From Berberis thunbergii (Eukaryota; Streptophyta; Magnoliopsida; Ranunculales; Berberidaceae): 64,000 bases of DNA. The notes beneath the pieces were generated by a model. The model saw only the letters and a list, made by a program, of their open reading frames with translations. It was not told where the DNA came from and searched no databases. The position numbers were made by a program, and so were the translations under genes. Shown here in pieces: positions 34,042 through 45,900 of this stretch (its first letter is position 1; every line of letters starts with the position of its first letter). The stretch lies in assembly GCA_003290165.1 (NCBI GenBank), contig QNQO01000452.1, positions 62,001 to 126,000 of the forward strand. The letters are read 5' to 3'.

Positions 34042-36612
34042 TTGACTAGTCTTCTCTTGTAGTTACTCATTAAGTGTTGGCGGACAAGAAGCGGATTAGG
34101 CTTTAGGCACCAGAAGTCGTCCTCATCAGTTGTGAACTGACTGAGCTTACCTGAAAAGTTTGGCGATCATTGTTTGTATTGAGAGCAATGATCTATTGGC
34201 AAGTCATCATCATCAGCGGACCAGTGTTGACTAGACTCCATATTCCTTCGCCGTCGTGATCCGCGCAAAACGGATTAGGCTTTGAGCAACAGAAACCCTC
34301 GTCATCAGTCGCAAGCTGACTAAGCTTACCTAGCAAGTTCAGCGATCATTGTCTGTATTAAAAGCAATGATCCCTTAGCAAGTCGTCGTCATCAGCGGAC
34401 CAACGCTAACTAGACTTCCACTTCTTTTGCCGTCGTGATCCATGCGTAGCAGATTGGACTTTGGGCACCAGAAGTCGTCGTCATCAATCGTGAACTGACA
34501 GAGCTTACCTAGCAAGTTCGGCGATCATTGCCTGTATTGAGAGCAATGATCCCTTGGCGAGTTGTCGTCATTAGCTGACTAGCGTTGAATAGACTCCCAC
34601 TTCATCCACCGTCATGATTCGCATGAAGCGGATTAGGCTTTGTGCACCAGAAGTAGTCGTCATTAGTCGTGAACTGACTGAGCTTACCTGGCAAGTTTGG
34701 CGATGATTTCTGTATTGAGAGCAATGATCCCTTGGAGAGTCGTCGTCATCAGCGGACCAACGCTGACTAGACTCCCACTTCCTCCGCCGTCGTGATCCAC
34801 ACAAAGCCGGTTAGGCTTTGAGCACCAGAAGCCGTCGTTATCAGTCGCGAACTGAGTGAGCTTACCTGACAAGTTCAACGATCATTGTCTGTATTAAGAA
34901 CAATGATCCCTTGGCGAGTCATCATCATCAACAGATTAGCGCTGACAAGACTCTCACTTCCCCCACCGTCGTGATCTGCTCAAAGAGAATTAGGCTTTGA
35001 GCACCAGAAGTTGTCGTCATTAGTCACAAACTGACTGAGCTTACTTGGCAAGCTCGACAATCATTGTCTGTATTGAAAGCAATGATCCCTTGGCGAGTCA
35101 TCGTCATCAGCGGACCAACGCTGACTAGACTCCTACTTCCTCCACCGTCGTGATCAGTGCGAAGAGGATAAGGCATTGGGCACCAAAAGTCGTCGTCATT
35201 AGTCGTGAATTGGCTGAACTTACCTAGCAAGCTCGGCGATCATTGTCTATATTGAGAGCAATGACTCCTTAGCGAGTCATCGTCATCAGCGGACTAGTGC
35301 TGACTAGACTCCCACATCCTCCATTGTCGTGATCCGTGCGAAGCGGATTAGGCTTTGGGTACCAAGTGTCATTGTCATTAGTCGCGAACTGACTGAGCTT
35401 ACCTAGCAAGTTTGGCGATCATTGTCTGCATTGGGAGAAATGATCCCTTGGCGAATCGTCGTCATCAGTAGATCAACGCTGACTAGACTCCCACTTCCTC
35501 CGCCGTCATGATCTGGGCAAAGCGAATTAGGATTTGGGCACCAGAAGTCGTCATCGTCAGTCACAAACTGACTGAGCTTACCTGGCAAGTTCAGCAATCA
35601 ATGTCTGTATTGAGAGCAATGATCCCTTGGGCGAGTCATCGTCATCAGCAGACCAGTGCTGACTAGACTTCCACTTCCTCCACCGTCGTGATCCGCACGA
35701 AGCGAATTAGGCTTTGAGCACCAGAAGTCGTCGTCATCAATCGTGAACTGACTAAGCTTACCTACAAGTTCGGTGATTATTGTCTGTATTAAGAGCAATG
35801 ATCCCTTGGCGAGTCATCGTCATCAGCAGACCAACACTGACTAGACTCCCACTTCCTCTGCCGTCGTGATCCATATAAAGATAATTAGGCTTTGGGCACC
35901 AGAAGTCATCGTCAGCAGTCGCGAACTGACTGAGCTTACCTTGCAAGTTCAACGATCATTTTCTGTATTAAGAGCAATGATCCCTTGGTGAGTCGTCGTC
36001 ATCAGCGGACCAACGTTGACTAGACTCCCACTTGTTCTGCCATCGTGATCCGCGTGAAGCGGATTAGACTTTAGGCACTAGAAGTCATCATCATTAGTCG
36101 CGAACTGACTGAGCTTACCTTCCAAGTCTGGTGATCATTGTCTGTATTGAGAGCAATGATCCATTGGCGAGCCATTGTCATTAGCGGACAAGCGCTGACT
36201 AGACTACCACTTCCTCCGCTGACATGATCCGCGCAAAGCAGGTTAGGCTTTGGGCACCAGAAGTTGTCATCAGTTGCGAACTGACTGAGCTTACCTAGCA
36301 ACTTCGGCTATCATTGTCTGTATTGAGAGTAATGATCCCTTGGTGAGTCATCGTCATCAGTGAACCAACGCTGACTAGACTCCTACTTCCTCCGTCGTCG
36401 TGATCCACGTGAAGCGAATTGGGCTTTTGGCACCAGAAGCTATAGTCATCAGTCGCAAACTGACTTAGCTTACCTTTCAAGTTTGGCGATCATTGTCTAT
36501 ATTGAGAGCAATAATCCCTTGGCGAGTCGTCGTCATCAGCGGACCAATGTTGACTAGACTCCCTTTTCCTCCGTCGTCGTGATCCACGCAAAGCGAATTA
36601 GGTTTTGGGTGA
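34042..36612. repeat. Satellite array in Tat-like 3' region, about 14 x 179 bp
   Basis: The marker GCTTACC recurs at about 34144, 34324, 34502, 34681, 34858, 35038, 35217, 35396, 35575, 35755, 35934, 36112, 36289 and 36466, so spacing is 177-180 bp. Each unit has GACTAGACTCCCACTTCC, GATCCGCGCAAAGCGGATTA, CACCAGAAGTCGTCGTCATC and a hairpin GATCATTG..CAATGATC with about 13 bases between arms. The array begins right after pol and ends before the antisense ORF. 3' regions of Tat/Ogre elements are known to carry such arrays and can seed genomic satellites. Confidence 0.9.
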
Positions 36613-36625
36613 TATTCAAGTCTGG

Positions 36626-39600
36626 TCATAGTCGGGCTTGTGGAGGGTTGTAACGGACAACATTGAAATTTTTGGTAAAAGAAAAATATTTTATTGAATT
36701 TTTTTTTAGATGCTCTACATTCCATGGTCGTTTAAGCCAATCACTGTCGGCGTCTTTCAGCCAGTATGTTCTTGGTTTTTTGACTTTGACATCTCTATAA
36801 GGTCCTTCCCAGTTCGGATTTAGTTTTTTCGTTTTGGCTTCTTCGGTTTTTTGCTGGGTCTTCCTAAGTACCCAAGCTCCCATCTTGAATTCGCGTGGCT
36901 TGACCTTCTTATTGTAATATTGAGCCATCTGTTGTGGGCAGGCGGCTATCTTGGTGGATGTTAGATCCCATTTTTTGTCGAGGAGGTCAAGTCCACGCGC
37001 AAGGCTTCGTCGTTGGCGTTTGATTTGAACTCTTCCGTTCGGAAGGTTGGCACCTCAAGTTTCACTGGAACCATAGCTTCTGACCCGTATGCTAGGGCGA
37101 AGGATGTCTCTCCGGTAGGGATTCTTTTAATTGTTCGATATGCCCAGAGTATTTCTGGCAGCTCTGGAACCCGTTTTCCTTTGGCTGCATCAAATTTTCT
37201 TTTGATAGCTTCTAGGATCGTCTAGTTGGTAACTTTTGCTTAGCCGTTGGCTTGGGGGTGTCCTGGTGAGGAGAAGTGGTGTTTGATTCCCAGACTTTTG
37301 CACAGTTCATTAACTTTGCTACCTTCAAACTGGGTTTCGTTGTCACTGACCAATACTCTAGGGATGCCAAATCTACAGATGATGGTGGCCCATATGAAAT
37401 TTTCGATCTGGACCTGCCCTATTCTGGATAGGGGCTCAGTCTCGACCCACTTAGTGAAGTTGTCAATGACGACAAGAAGGAATTTTTTACCAGCCGACGC
37501 TGAGAGTGGCCCAACGATGTCCATTCTCCATTGTGCCAATGACCATGGGCTAGTCATTGGGATTAGCGATTGCACTAGCATATGGGTGTATGGCCCAAAC
37601 CTCTGGCATTTTTCGTACTTGCGAACAATGTCATTGGCGTCTTACTGCATGGTCGGCCAATAATAACCTAGAGTCAGGGCCTTATGGGCGAGGGTTCTCC
37701 TGCATATACCGTTGTGGATGGCTCCCAAAACTTGGCTTGCAGAGGTGATAGGCATCAGAGCAAGGGCCTTGTCACCAGCCTCCTATTTAACTTGTCATTC
37801 AGGAGAGTGTACGTTGCGGCCCTGTTTTTAAGTCTTCGTGTTTCGACCTTCTCAGTTGGTGGAGCTTCGGTCGCTATATATTCTAATAACGGAGTCATCC
37901 AATTTGGTTGTGCTTCCGTGGTGCAGATATCTCTGCGTTCTTTCTCGCCGAGGTTTGATTTCTCTTGATATTCAATGAGGCCGCTGGAAACTTCCCTGGA
38001 GTCTGAGGTTTCTTTTGCTAGCTCGTCAGCTCATTAGTTATCTCGGGGGCACTGTGTGAGCTAACAGCTTTCGAATCTTCTCATAATGCCAAGTACCTTG
38101 TCGCGGTAGGCTATCATGCGGGGATATTTGCTATTGAAATCTCCTTTGACCTAGTTGACCACTAGTCTTGAGTCGTTGTACACTGTTAGGCGATTTATGC
38201 CGATCCCTAAAGCTACCTTTAGGCCTGACAGAAGTGCTTCGTATTCAGTCTCATTATTTTAAGCAAGGAAGCCGAATCTGACTGCCTTATTGAGGGTGAA
38301 GCCGCTGGGGGAGCGGAGTGTGGTCCCTGCTCCGCTTGCCTTATCGGTCAAGGATTTGTCGCAGCGTAGGGTCCATGTTTGGACATCTGATTTTGAGAGT
38401 TGGTAGTCTATCTTCGACTCTTCTCTTCCAGTAAATTCAACGATGAAATCTGCGAGTGCCTGGGCTTTGATGGTGGTTCTTAGAGCGTAGTTTATATCGA
38501 ACTACCAAAGTTTTACCGACCACTTCACCATCCTGCCATATAGCTCGGGTTTATGTAATATCGAGCGGAGATGATGTTTTGTTAGGATCGTCATGGAGTG
38601 AGCCTGAAAATAGGGCCTTAGTTTTCTGGAGGATACAACCAGTGCTAGAGCCAACTTTTCCAGGTTCGGGTAGCGTGTTTTCACCTCCACAAAGTTTTTG
38701 CTGGTGTAGTATACTAGCCTCTGGGTTCCTTGGTTATTTCATACGAGGGACGAACCGACAGCGTGTTTTGAAACAGATAGGTACAAGTATAGTGTTTCAC
38801 CTATCGCATGCTTTAAGAGTAGCTCTGAACTCCCCATGTATGCTTTCAGGTTCTGAAAGGCTTGTTCGCATTCCTCGTTCCATGAAAATCCTTCACTCCC
38901 TCTTAGTATCTTGAAGAATGGGAGGCATTTATCGGATGACTTTGATATAAATGTCTCTGATATTTGTCGGGGATTTCATGTCGATAAGGGCCTGAATCGA
39001 TCTAGGATTGGCCTCGATTCCCCATTTGTTTACTATATAGCCTAAAAATTTTCCAGACTCGACTCCGAATGTGCACTTTTGTGGGTTGAGTTTCATTTGA
39101 TTTTTTCTGAGTTGGTCAAATGCTTCGAAAATATCTCATACGTGGTCATGATTGTGAAGGCTCTTGACCAGCATGTCGTCAATGTATACTTCTATATATT
39201 TACCGACCCGTTCTTTGAACATTCGGTTGACCAATCGTTGGTAAATAGCTCTAGCATTTTTCAGGCTGAATGGCTTTACCCTATAGCAGTATATTTCTCT
39301 TTCCGTCACAAAAGAAGTTTTCTCTTGATCAATATTTTATTGTAGCTTGAATAGACATCCATACAGCTAAGTAGGTCGTGTCCCGAAGTGGCATTTATGA
39401 TCTGATCTATGCAGGGGTGTGGGAAGTTGTCTTTTGGACATGCTTTATTTAAGTCAGTGTAGTCTACGCACACTCTCCACTTCTCGTTTTTCATTTTTAC
39501 CAGAACGGTGTTTGCCAGCCAGTCAGGGTATTGTGCTTCCTTGATCATGTATGTGTTGAGTAGACGCTTTACTTCCTCGTTTATGATCGCATTCCTTTCG

Positions 39601-40135
39601 GGCGCCACGAGCCTTTTATTTTGTCTAACGATTTTTTTTAAGGGTCAACTTCAAGGCGATGAGTGATTATCGACGGATCGATCCCTACCGTATCGCGCGT
39701 GGTTCAGGCGAAGATGTCCTGGTTATGCTGTAGCAGCTCAGTAAGTTGCTTTGCCACTACCTTGCTTAGGCGGGAATCGATCTGAATGGCTTTGCTGTTC
39801 TGAGGGTTGTCGAGGTAGACCATAACGGTTTCTTCCACTGGTTGTTCAACATTGGGTTGGCTTCGAGGGCTTACTGGTGCCTCGTCACTTGATGTTGGTC
39901 GTTCTTCCTCGATGCTTCAGGTGGAACAGAGGGTAGTCTTTGCCATTGGATTAATGACTTGTTGAGGATTGTCGGGTGGAAAAGTCTCCATGTATTGGCA
40001 TTCTCTGGCCTCCGACTGATCCCCTCTTAATGTATCGACCATTTGATTCGTTGGGTACTTGACGCACTGGTGCAGGGTGGAGATCGCCGCTCCCATCTGG
40101 TGTATCCATGGTCTTTCTAGAACTGCATTGTACAC
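36626..40135 (-). pseudogene. pol remnant of the Tat-like element (PR-RT-RH-INT)
   Basis: Downstream from 40135: protease/linker with YNAVLERPWIHQMGAAIS and CVKYPTNQMVDTLRGDQSE. Reverse transcriptase at 39608-39306 has EVKRLLNTYMIKEAQYPDWL, VCVDYTDLNKACPKDNFPHP and CMDVYSSYNKI. RT and RNase H continue in broken frames to about 38000. Integrase (37581-37240) has WRMDIVGPLSASAGKKFLLV, VIDNFTKWVE and SPGHPQANG. The integrase end (36928-36626) has YYNKKVKPREF, NPNWEGPY and RPWNVEHLKK. Integrase after RNase H makes this Ty3/gypsy type. Many stops and shifts occur. Confidence 0.85.
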
Positions 40136-40255
40136 TGAATGAGTGTCAATTACTACGAACTCTTGAAAAAAGGGTTGTATGAGTTGGTTGTTCTTCCGCT
40201 TTTACTGTCAGTTGTATCCTTCCCATGGGGAACCGTTATTCGCCACTGAAGTCGA

Positions 40256-41178
40256 TAGGGATGGCAGCGGGGCGGATTTTGGCAAATCCATCCCCGCCCT
40301 GAATATCCGTTTATACAAAACTTTAAAACCCATCCCCGCTCTGGGCGGATTTACGGATATCCGCCCCACTCAAATATCCGTTATATATTTTTAAAAAAAT
40401 CATTTGTACTTTATTCACATAACAACAGAATGATCACATAACATCAGATTCACTAAAACAATGACGGATCTCTGATGGAGATCTGTGATGGAGAGATTTG
40501 ACGACAATGACGATGACAAATCTGTGATATAGAGGAGACGAATGTGTGAGGGAGATCTGTGGTGAAGAAGAATATTTTTGATGAAGAAGAAGGTCTATGA
40601 AGAAGAATAAGATCGGTGAAGAAGAAGAAGAAAATATATGAAAAAAAATATCTGTGAAGAAGAAGAAGATATGTGAAGAAGAAGACTGAAAACAACAATC
40701 GATCGATAAAGAAGAATAAGATATTTGAGTTGTTTCTTTTCTCTGTTGAAGAAAATGGTGATATTTGAGAGTTTGAGAGAGTTTTCTCTTTGTTGTTTCT
40801 TTTCTCTCTGTTGAAGATATTTGAGAGTTTGAGAAAGTTTTCTCACTCCTTAGGGCTTGAAAATGATAGAGTAATAATGATATGGGCTTTGAAATAATGA
40901 GATGAGAGTTGATATGAGAGTGATATGGGCTTTGAAATAATAATGATATGGTCTTTGAAATAATGAGATTAGATGAGACTGATATGGGCTTTTATTTATA
41001 TACATAAACGGATATCCGCGGGGCGGTTATGGTCAAATTCGTATCCACCCCGAATACGTGATGGATATTGTTTGAATCTCCGAAACCGCCCTGAAAACCA
41101 TTTATGCATATCCAAAATCGCCCCATTCGGTTTGGGTGGGGCGTATATCCGTGAAAATCCGCCCCACTGCCATACCTA
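40256..41178. mobile_element. hAT non-autonomous element inserted in Tat-like element
   Basis: 923 bp with ends TAGGGATGGCAGCGGGGCGG and, reversed, TAGGTATGGCAGTGGGGCGG. The 8-bp duplication GAAGTCGA/GAAATCGA has one mismatch (40248-40255, 41179-41186). GGCGGAT and ATATCCG repeats fill both ends; the middle is GAAGAA-rich. It separates the protease remnants of the host retrotransposon. Confidence 0.85.
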
Positions 41179-41613
41179 GAAATCGATCACTGGACGACCA
41201 TTAGGATTCAATGTTGCTTCATCCAGCAGCGTGTTGCGGAGCGTACGGAGGAAAATGACGTTCATCGAGCTCTCGGTATGGACTAGTAACCTTCGTACCT
41301 TCCATCCTACCAGGGAAACTATCACCACCAGAGCGTCGTGTGGGAGTTGTATGCCTTGGAGACCCTTTTTCGTAAATACCAGCAGCACAGATGGGCTTCG
41401 CCTTTGACCGCGTTGTGTCAGTTGTTTGCCACGTATCGTTTGGATCCTCATACCTCGTAAATCCTTTTTTCTAGACCTATTGGATAGTTCAGACTCGGCA
41501 TGTGCTTTGTGAAGCACATGTATTTTGTTGACCAATGGCTCCCTGGGTTCTGTTCTTCTTTGTTCCGCTCTCATGGCGATGAAGTTTTGTGTTTGCTTCA
41601 TCAGGTCTGTCAT
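41176..41613 (-). pseudogene. gag end/protease remnant of the Tat-like element
   Basis: 145 residues with MTDLMKQTQNFIAMRAEQRR, then protease-like GIQLPHDALVVIVSLVGWKV and RRLLVHTESSMNVIFL. The usual D-[TN]-G-S active site is altered to H-T-E-S, so the protease would be dead. Gag before it is far shorter than normal, with only about 430 bp between this ORF and the LTR. The hAT element at 40256-41178 cuts the frame immediately after it. Confidence 0.65.
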
Positions 41614-42039
41614 GTTTGCTGGAGAGTCTAGTGTTTTGCAATCCGTTAATGAAGGTTGAAATTGTCGTTCTGTCGTTGCACGTGTGGACGGTGGTTAACT
41701 TACTGTCAAAGCGGTTAGATATGTCACTATTGTCTTGTCAGGCCTTTACTTCAATGATGTGAGTGCCCTCATTGTTGACAGAATGTGGCGCACAAAAAGA
41801 AATCGTTAATCCGATTAGGGGTTTGACAGTGCTATCGTCGGCGCAGGGCCGTGAGTTGGATGCCCGCACACGATAGGAACTGCTAAAAGAGGCGGTACAG
41901 GGAGGACCTGAGCATTGGTCACATTCCCTGGTTTCTCGTTGTTGCATGACCTGGTGGTCACCATCTCTCTGTGTTATGAAAAGAGACAACGCTTAGTGTA
42001 AAGTTATAAGCTATGTCGTCCCCATGGACGACGCCAAAC

Positions 42040-42691
42040 TGATGCAGTCATTTTTCGCTCCCTGCTCTGACACGGTTCCTGTTGACCGGCACAAGTAGCA
42101 CATGTGAGCCACGAACCACCGTTGTGGTGGCCGATGACACTCTGATGCTAAAGTCAGACAGGGCACTGAAGAAGGTGTAATGTTGTAACAAGGAATTTGT
42201 AGCGTACCTTAGTTTACCAACCTCATGTCTTATTTATAGTGCAAGGAGTCCTGGTTTAACTAGGCCATCGTGGAGATCCCTCTTTAATTAGGAGTCGTGC
42301 TATAAAAGGAAAGTTTCCTGTTAGCTCTGTACTCCTAGATATGCGGGAGATAGTTCCCAATCCAAGAGCAATCCGCAGAAAGGAGTTTCCCTGTGTGGAA
42401 GATACTATGGTGTTTGCTTCCTAGTTGGGAGCAAAGAGCAGCTGTAGTTGCCTGTCCAAAGTTAATCATCGATATACTTGCCTATTGAGGGCTTACGGAT
42501 ATTGAGGACAGTTGTGAGACGTGTGGGCCTAGTTTGTTGTGAGAGTTCAGGTTTGCCTGGCAGACTGAAATGAGCGGGCTTAGAACTGCTTGGGCCGGAT
42601 CAGCATTGGGCAGATGTTGGGGCCTGTAGTTCTTCGAGATCATCTTAACACATGTACGACTCTGGGGTGTGACTGTTTTTATGTATCATCA
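42040..42691 (-). repeat. 5' LTR of the Tat-like element
   Basis: 652 bp, clearly the same sequence as 31295-31974 with many substitutions and some indels. A primer-binding region, minus-strand TTGGCGTCGTCCATGGGGA, lies just inside (about 42036-42018). It resembles the TGGCGCC-type site used by Tat/Athila-like elements. Confidence 0.85.
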
Positions 42692-42867
42692 GGTTGAAAC
42701 CTGATAAATGCCAAAGATGTGTTGGCTCAATGGTTAGAATTATAGTGTGATAAAGAATTTTAGCTAAGATATTTAACCCCCTAAGCAAACTTTTCCGTGA
42801 AAATTTTCCTCAATAAAATTTTGCAAGCCTTAAAACCAAACACTCCCTAAGTGTTTTATCATCGAAT
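42692..42867. other. Host flank between Tat-like element and LINE
   Basis: Short AT-rich flank. With 31176-31294 it forms the original insertion site of the Tat-like element. No feature seen. Confidence 0.4.
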
Positions 42868-42901
42868 TATTTTTTTTATGAAAGCATATAGCTTAAATAT
42901 A

Positions 42902-45900
42902 TTAATACAGTTGAATACAATGTTGGTGGCCGACAGTAATAGCTAGATGGTGAGCCTCATAATTGAGTTCTCGATTAATAAAATTACAAAACCATAATTT
43001 ATTTAAAGCTAGCAATATTTTAATATTACTAATAATAGGTCTCCATGCCCAGTTCATCTTTGTCCTCCTATCCATGTGAGATTTTTGTAAGATAGAATAT
43101 AGAATCCTTGAATCGCCTAGAAGAAGACCTGTCATCCATTGTCGAGCCTGAATTAGAATCAAAGCTGCCTCCGCCGCCTGACACTCTGTCATTGTACTGT
43201 CAAGAACTTTTCCAGCATTAATGCTCTGTGCTGTGAAGAGGCAAAAAAATTGGCATCATAGGTTACTAAAATAGTATCTGGGTCAAGAATGTCAGGAATA
43301 GGATTAGCAAGGATAGATCTAGTATTGACGCTGTGGTTTCTTACTAAAAAGAGTTGGGCCTGGGTCAGTTGATTGAGGCTGGGATTGGTCTCCATGACAG
43401 AGCTTTGAATAGTTATGGAGGGGGGTTCTATTCATTGAAGCAAGAATCATTAATAGCTTGTTCCATAATCGAGTGGACAAAGAGAGTTGGAGAAGATTGG
43501 GTATAAGTGTGGTTTGTCAAACTTCTAGGAGTGCAAAACCATTGCTTGTGCCACGCATTCCAGATGCGGTGAAAAATAGAGAAGAAGATATGAGTTTCAA
43601 ACTTGGATTTTCTGAAAATGCAATCATTTCAAAGTTTCCAAATGGTCTTGAGAATAGTCGTAAACTGATATAGCATGACCTCTCTCAAAGTGGGTGGGTC
43701 GTAGTTGTATCCCACATAAAAGTGAGGAGAGTAATGATGGTGGGCCTCCCAAAGTTGTCATTGAGCCAATCTATATGAATAAGAGAAACTCTCCAAAAAT
43801 ATTGATAACCGGGTATCAGAAGACAACATGAACAACGTCCTCGGTGTGACTATTGTAGAAAATGCAGGTGTGCTCAATGGGGGTGTGAAGTTTGACTAGA
43901 TTGGTCATGGTGGGTAGGATGTCTTGACCAATCTTTCAGAAAAGGAACACGGCCAAAGGTGGAGCCTTGATTTTCTACATCTCTCGGAGAAATTTTTTTA
44001 TCCAAGGAAGGGGAAGGAGGGATAGAAGTATAACCTTTTGCAAGGTCAGATAAGAAAGCTTTTTTCACGCTTTTGACCGAAAATGAGCCATTTTTATCAA
44101 AAGTCCAAGTCAATTGATTTGGGCGTTCCGAATAATGAATTAAGACATTTTAGATATTTAAAGCCACATGCTCTAGAAAATTAGTATGGGGCCATTTGGT
44201 AAATCGATATTCCAGAGTGGTTGCTGGCCTGGGTGAGAGATTCATAGATCAAAAATAGTATGGGGCCATTCGGTAATTCCTATATCTAGAAAACATTATG
44301 CAAGAATGAATCTTGGTTTAACCCAGCAATCATACCAAAGATTTGCAGTATTACTAGATCTTATTTGCCACAGGACATTGCGTTTCATTCTTGACAGGGC
44401 AGAGAGATTGTCGTTCCAGCTAAAAGAAGCTAGAAAAGGGGCTTTGGATAATTGGAATCGGCTCTTATTGTTAAAATAAAGAGCTCGGAGTTGGAACAAT
44501 CAAGGATTGTTAGGGTCTGAAAGTGGAGTCCACATATTTTTCACCATCAAGGCGAGGTTTTTGTTCATACTGGGAGGAATATTGAGACCACCAAGGACTT
44601 TGAGCTTCGAGATACGATCGTAAGTACACATATGCTTAGCGTGGCTATTAGCCTTACCCTTCTACTAGAAGTTTCTAGCCAGGTTGTCAAGCTTAGTGGT
44701 AATAGCACATGGTAAAAGAAAAGTTTGCATTGTATAAATAGGGATCAAATTCAGGACAACCTTGATCATAGTAGTTCTACCCGCTTGGGAGAGAACTTTA
44801 TATTTCCAACTTGAAAGTTTTGTGTTAACTTTGTTGAGCAGGAACTGAAAATCGTTGGATTTCTTTTTTAAGAGAAGGAGAAGGGTTCCAAGATAATTGT
44901 TCATTGGAATGTCGAATTTAGAGCCAAAATCATGTTAATCATCTTAGAGTGTCTAGGATGAACATTAGAACCGTAAAAAATAGAAGATTTATCAAAATTC
45001 ACCCCTTGGCCAGAAGCTAGACAATATTGATGCAGAATATCTTTAACAGCGTGGGCCTCTGCTAAAGATGTTCGGCAAAAAATCATGAGATCGTCTGCAT
45101 ATAGAAGGTGGCTGATAGATGGGGAGTGACATTTGAGTTTAATACCTTTGCTGAGATCGTTAGACTCGGCTTTGGCCAGAAGCCGAGAGAGGGCTTCCGA
45201 AACAAAAATGAAAGGATATGGCGATAATTGACTTCCTTGTCTGAGACCTCTTGAGGGTTTGATTGAAAAGAGAAGAGATCCGTTAAGTAAAACCTGAAGA
45301 GTGGGAGTGGAAATACATTGATTGATCAAGTGAACCCAGTCCTCTGAGAAACCTAATTGTGTTAGGATTTGAATTAGAAACATCCATTCCACTCGATCGT
45401 AGGCTTTTGCCATATCAATTTTAATCTCCATCCATGATTTTTTTCCTTCGGTGGTGCTTCATGTAAAAGAAAGTCTCATAGGCAAGACTGACATTATCTG
45501 ATATAAAGCGACCACGTAGAAAAACCCCTTCATTAGGAGAGATTATCTGATCAAAAAGGGGTTTGAGACGGTTTGTAAGGATTTTTTAGATGACTTTGTA
45601 GATCACATTGCGCAACCCTATAGGTCGAAATTTGTCAAGAGCGACAAGATTGTTGATTTTAAGTATAAGAGCAACAAAAGTCTCATTGAGGTTGGGGTCC
45701 AGTTGATGGGTGACGAAGAAGATTTTAACCATTTTGAGGACATTAGATTTCACAATATCCCAGTAGTACTGGAAAAGAAAGGCATGAAAACCATCTGGTC
45801 CTGGGGCCTTATGACTACCCATAGCAAAAACTACCGCTTGCATCTCTGAGTCAGATGGAACAGTAATAAGGGAATCATTATCTTCGTCCGCTATAACCAG

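Larger units (their letters stand above)
31295..42691 (-). mobile_element. Tat-like Ty3/gypsy retrotransposon, complete structure
   Basis: Two LTRs bound the element, and the 5-bp duplication GGTTG lies at 31290-31294 and 42692-42696. On the minus strand the order is 5' LTR, primer site, short gag/protease, reverse transcriptase, RNase H, integrase, a 2.6-kb satellite array, an ORF on the opposite strand, polypurine tract and 3' LTR. Pol before the array plus an antisense ORF in the 3' region is the layout known from the plant Tat lineage. The LTRs differ visibly and pol is broken, so it is old and inactive. A hAT element interrupts it at 40256-41178. Confidence 0.85.

Noticed and set aside
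34042..36612. Regular repeats as a CRISPR-like array
   Set aside because: The whole 179-bp unit is repeated without unique spacers, in plant DNA and inside a retrotransposon.
34571..36725. Series of 60-80 codon frames as separate small genes
   Set aside because: They are the same satellite unit read repeatedly; frames change with unit length and none has its own promoter or neighbours.
42720..42760. tRNA-like stretch GGCTCAATGGTTAGAATT
   Set aside because: Resembles a D-arm B-box start by chance; no acceptor stem or T-arm could be paired.
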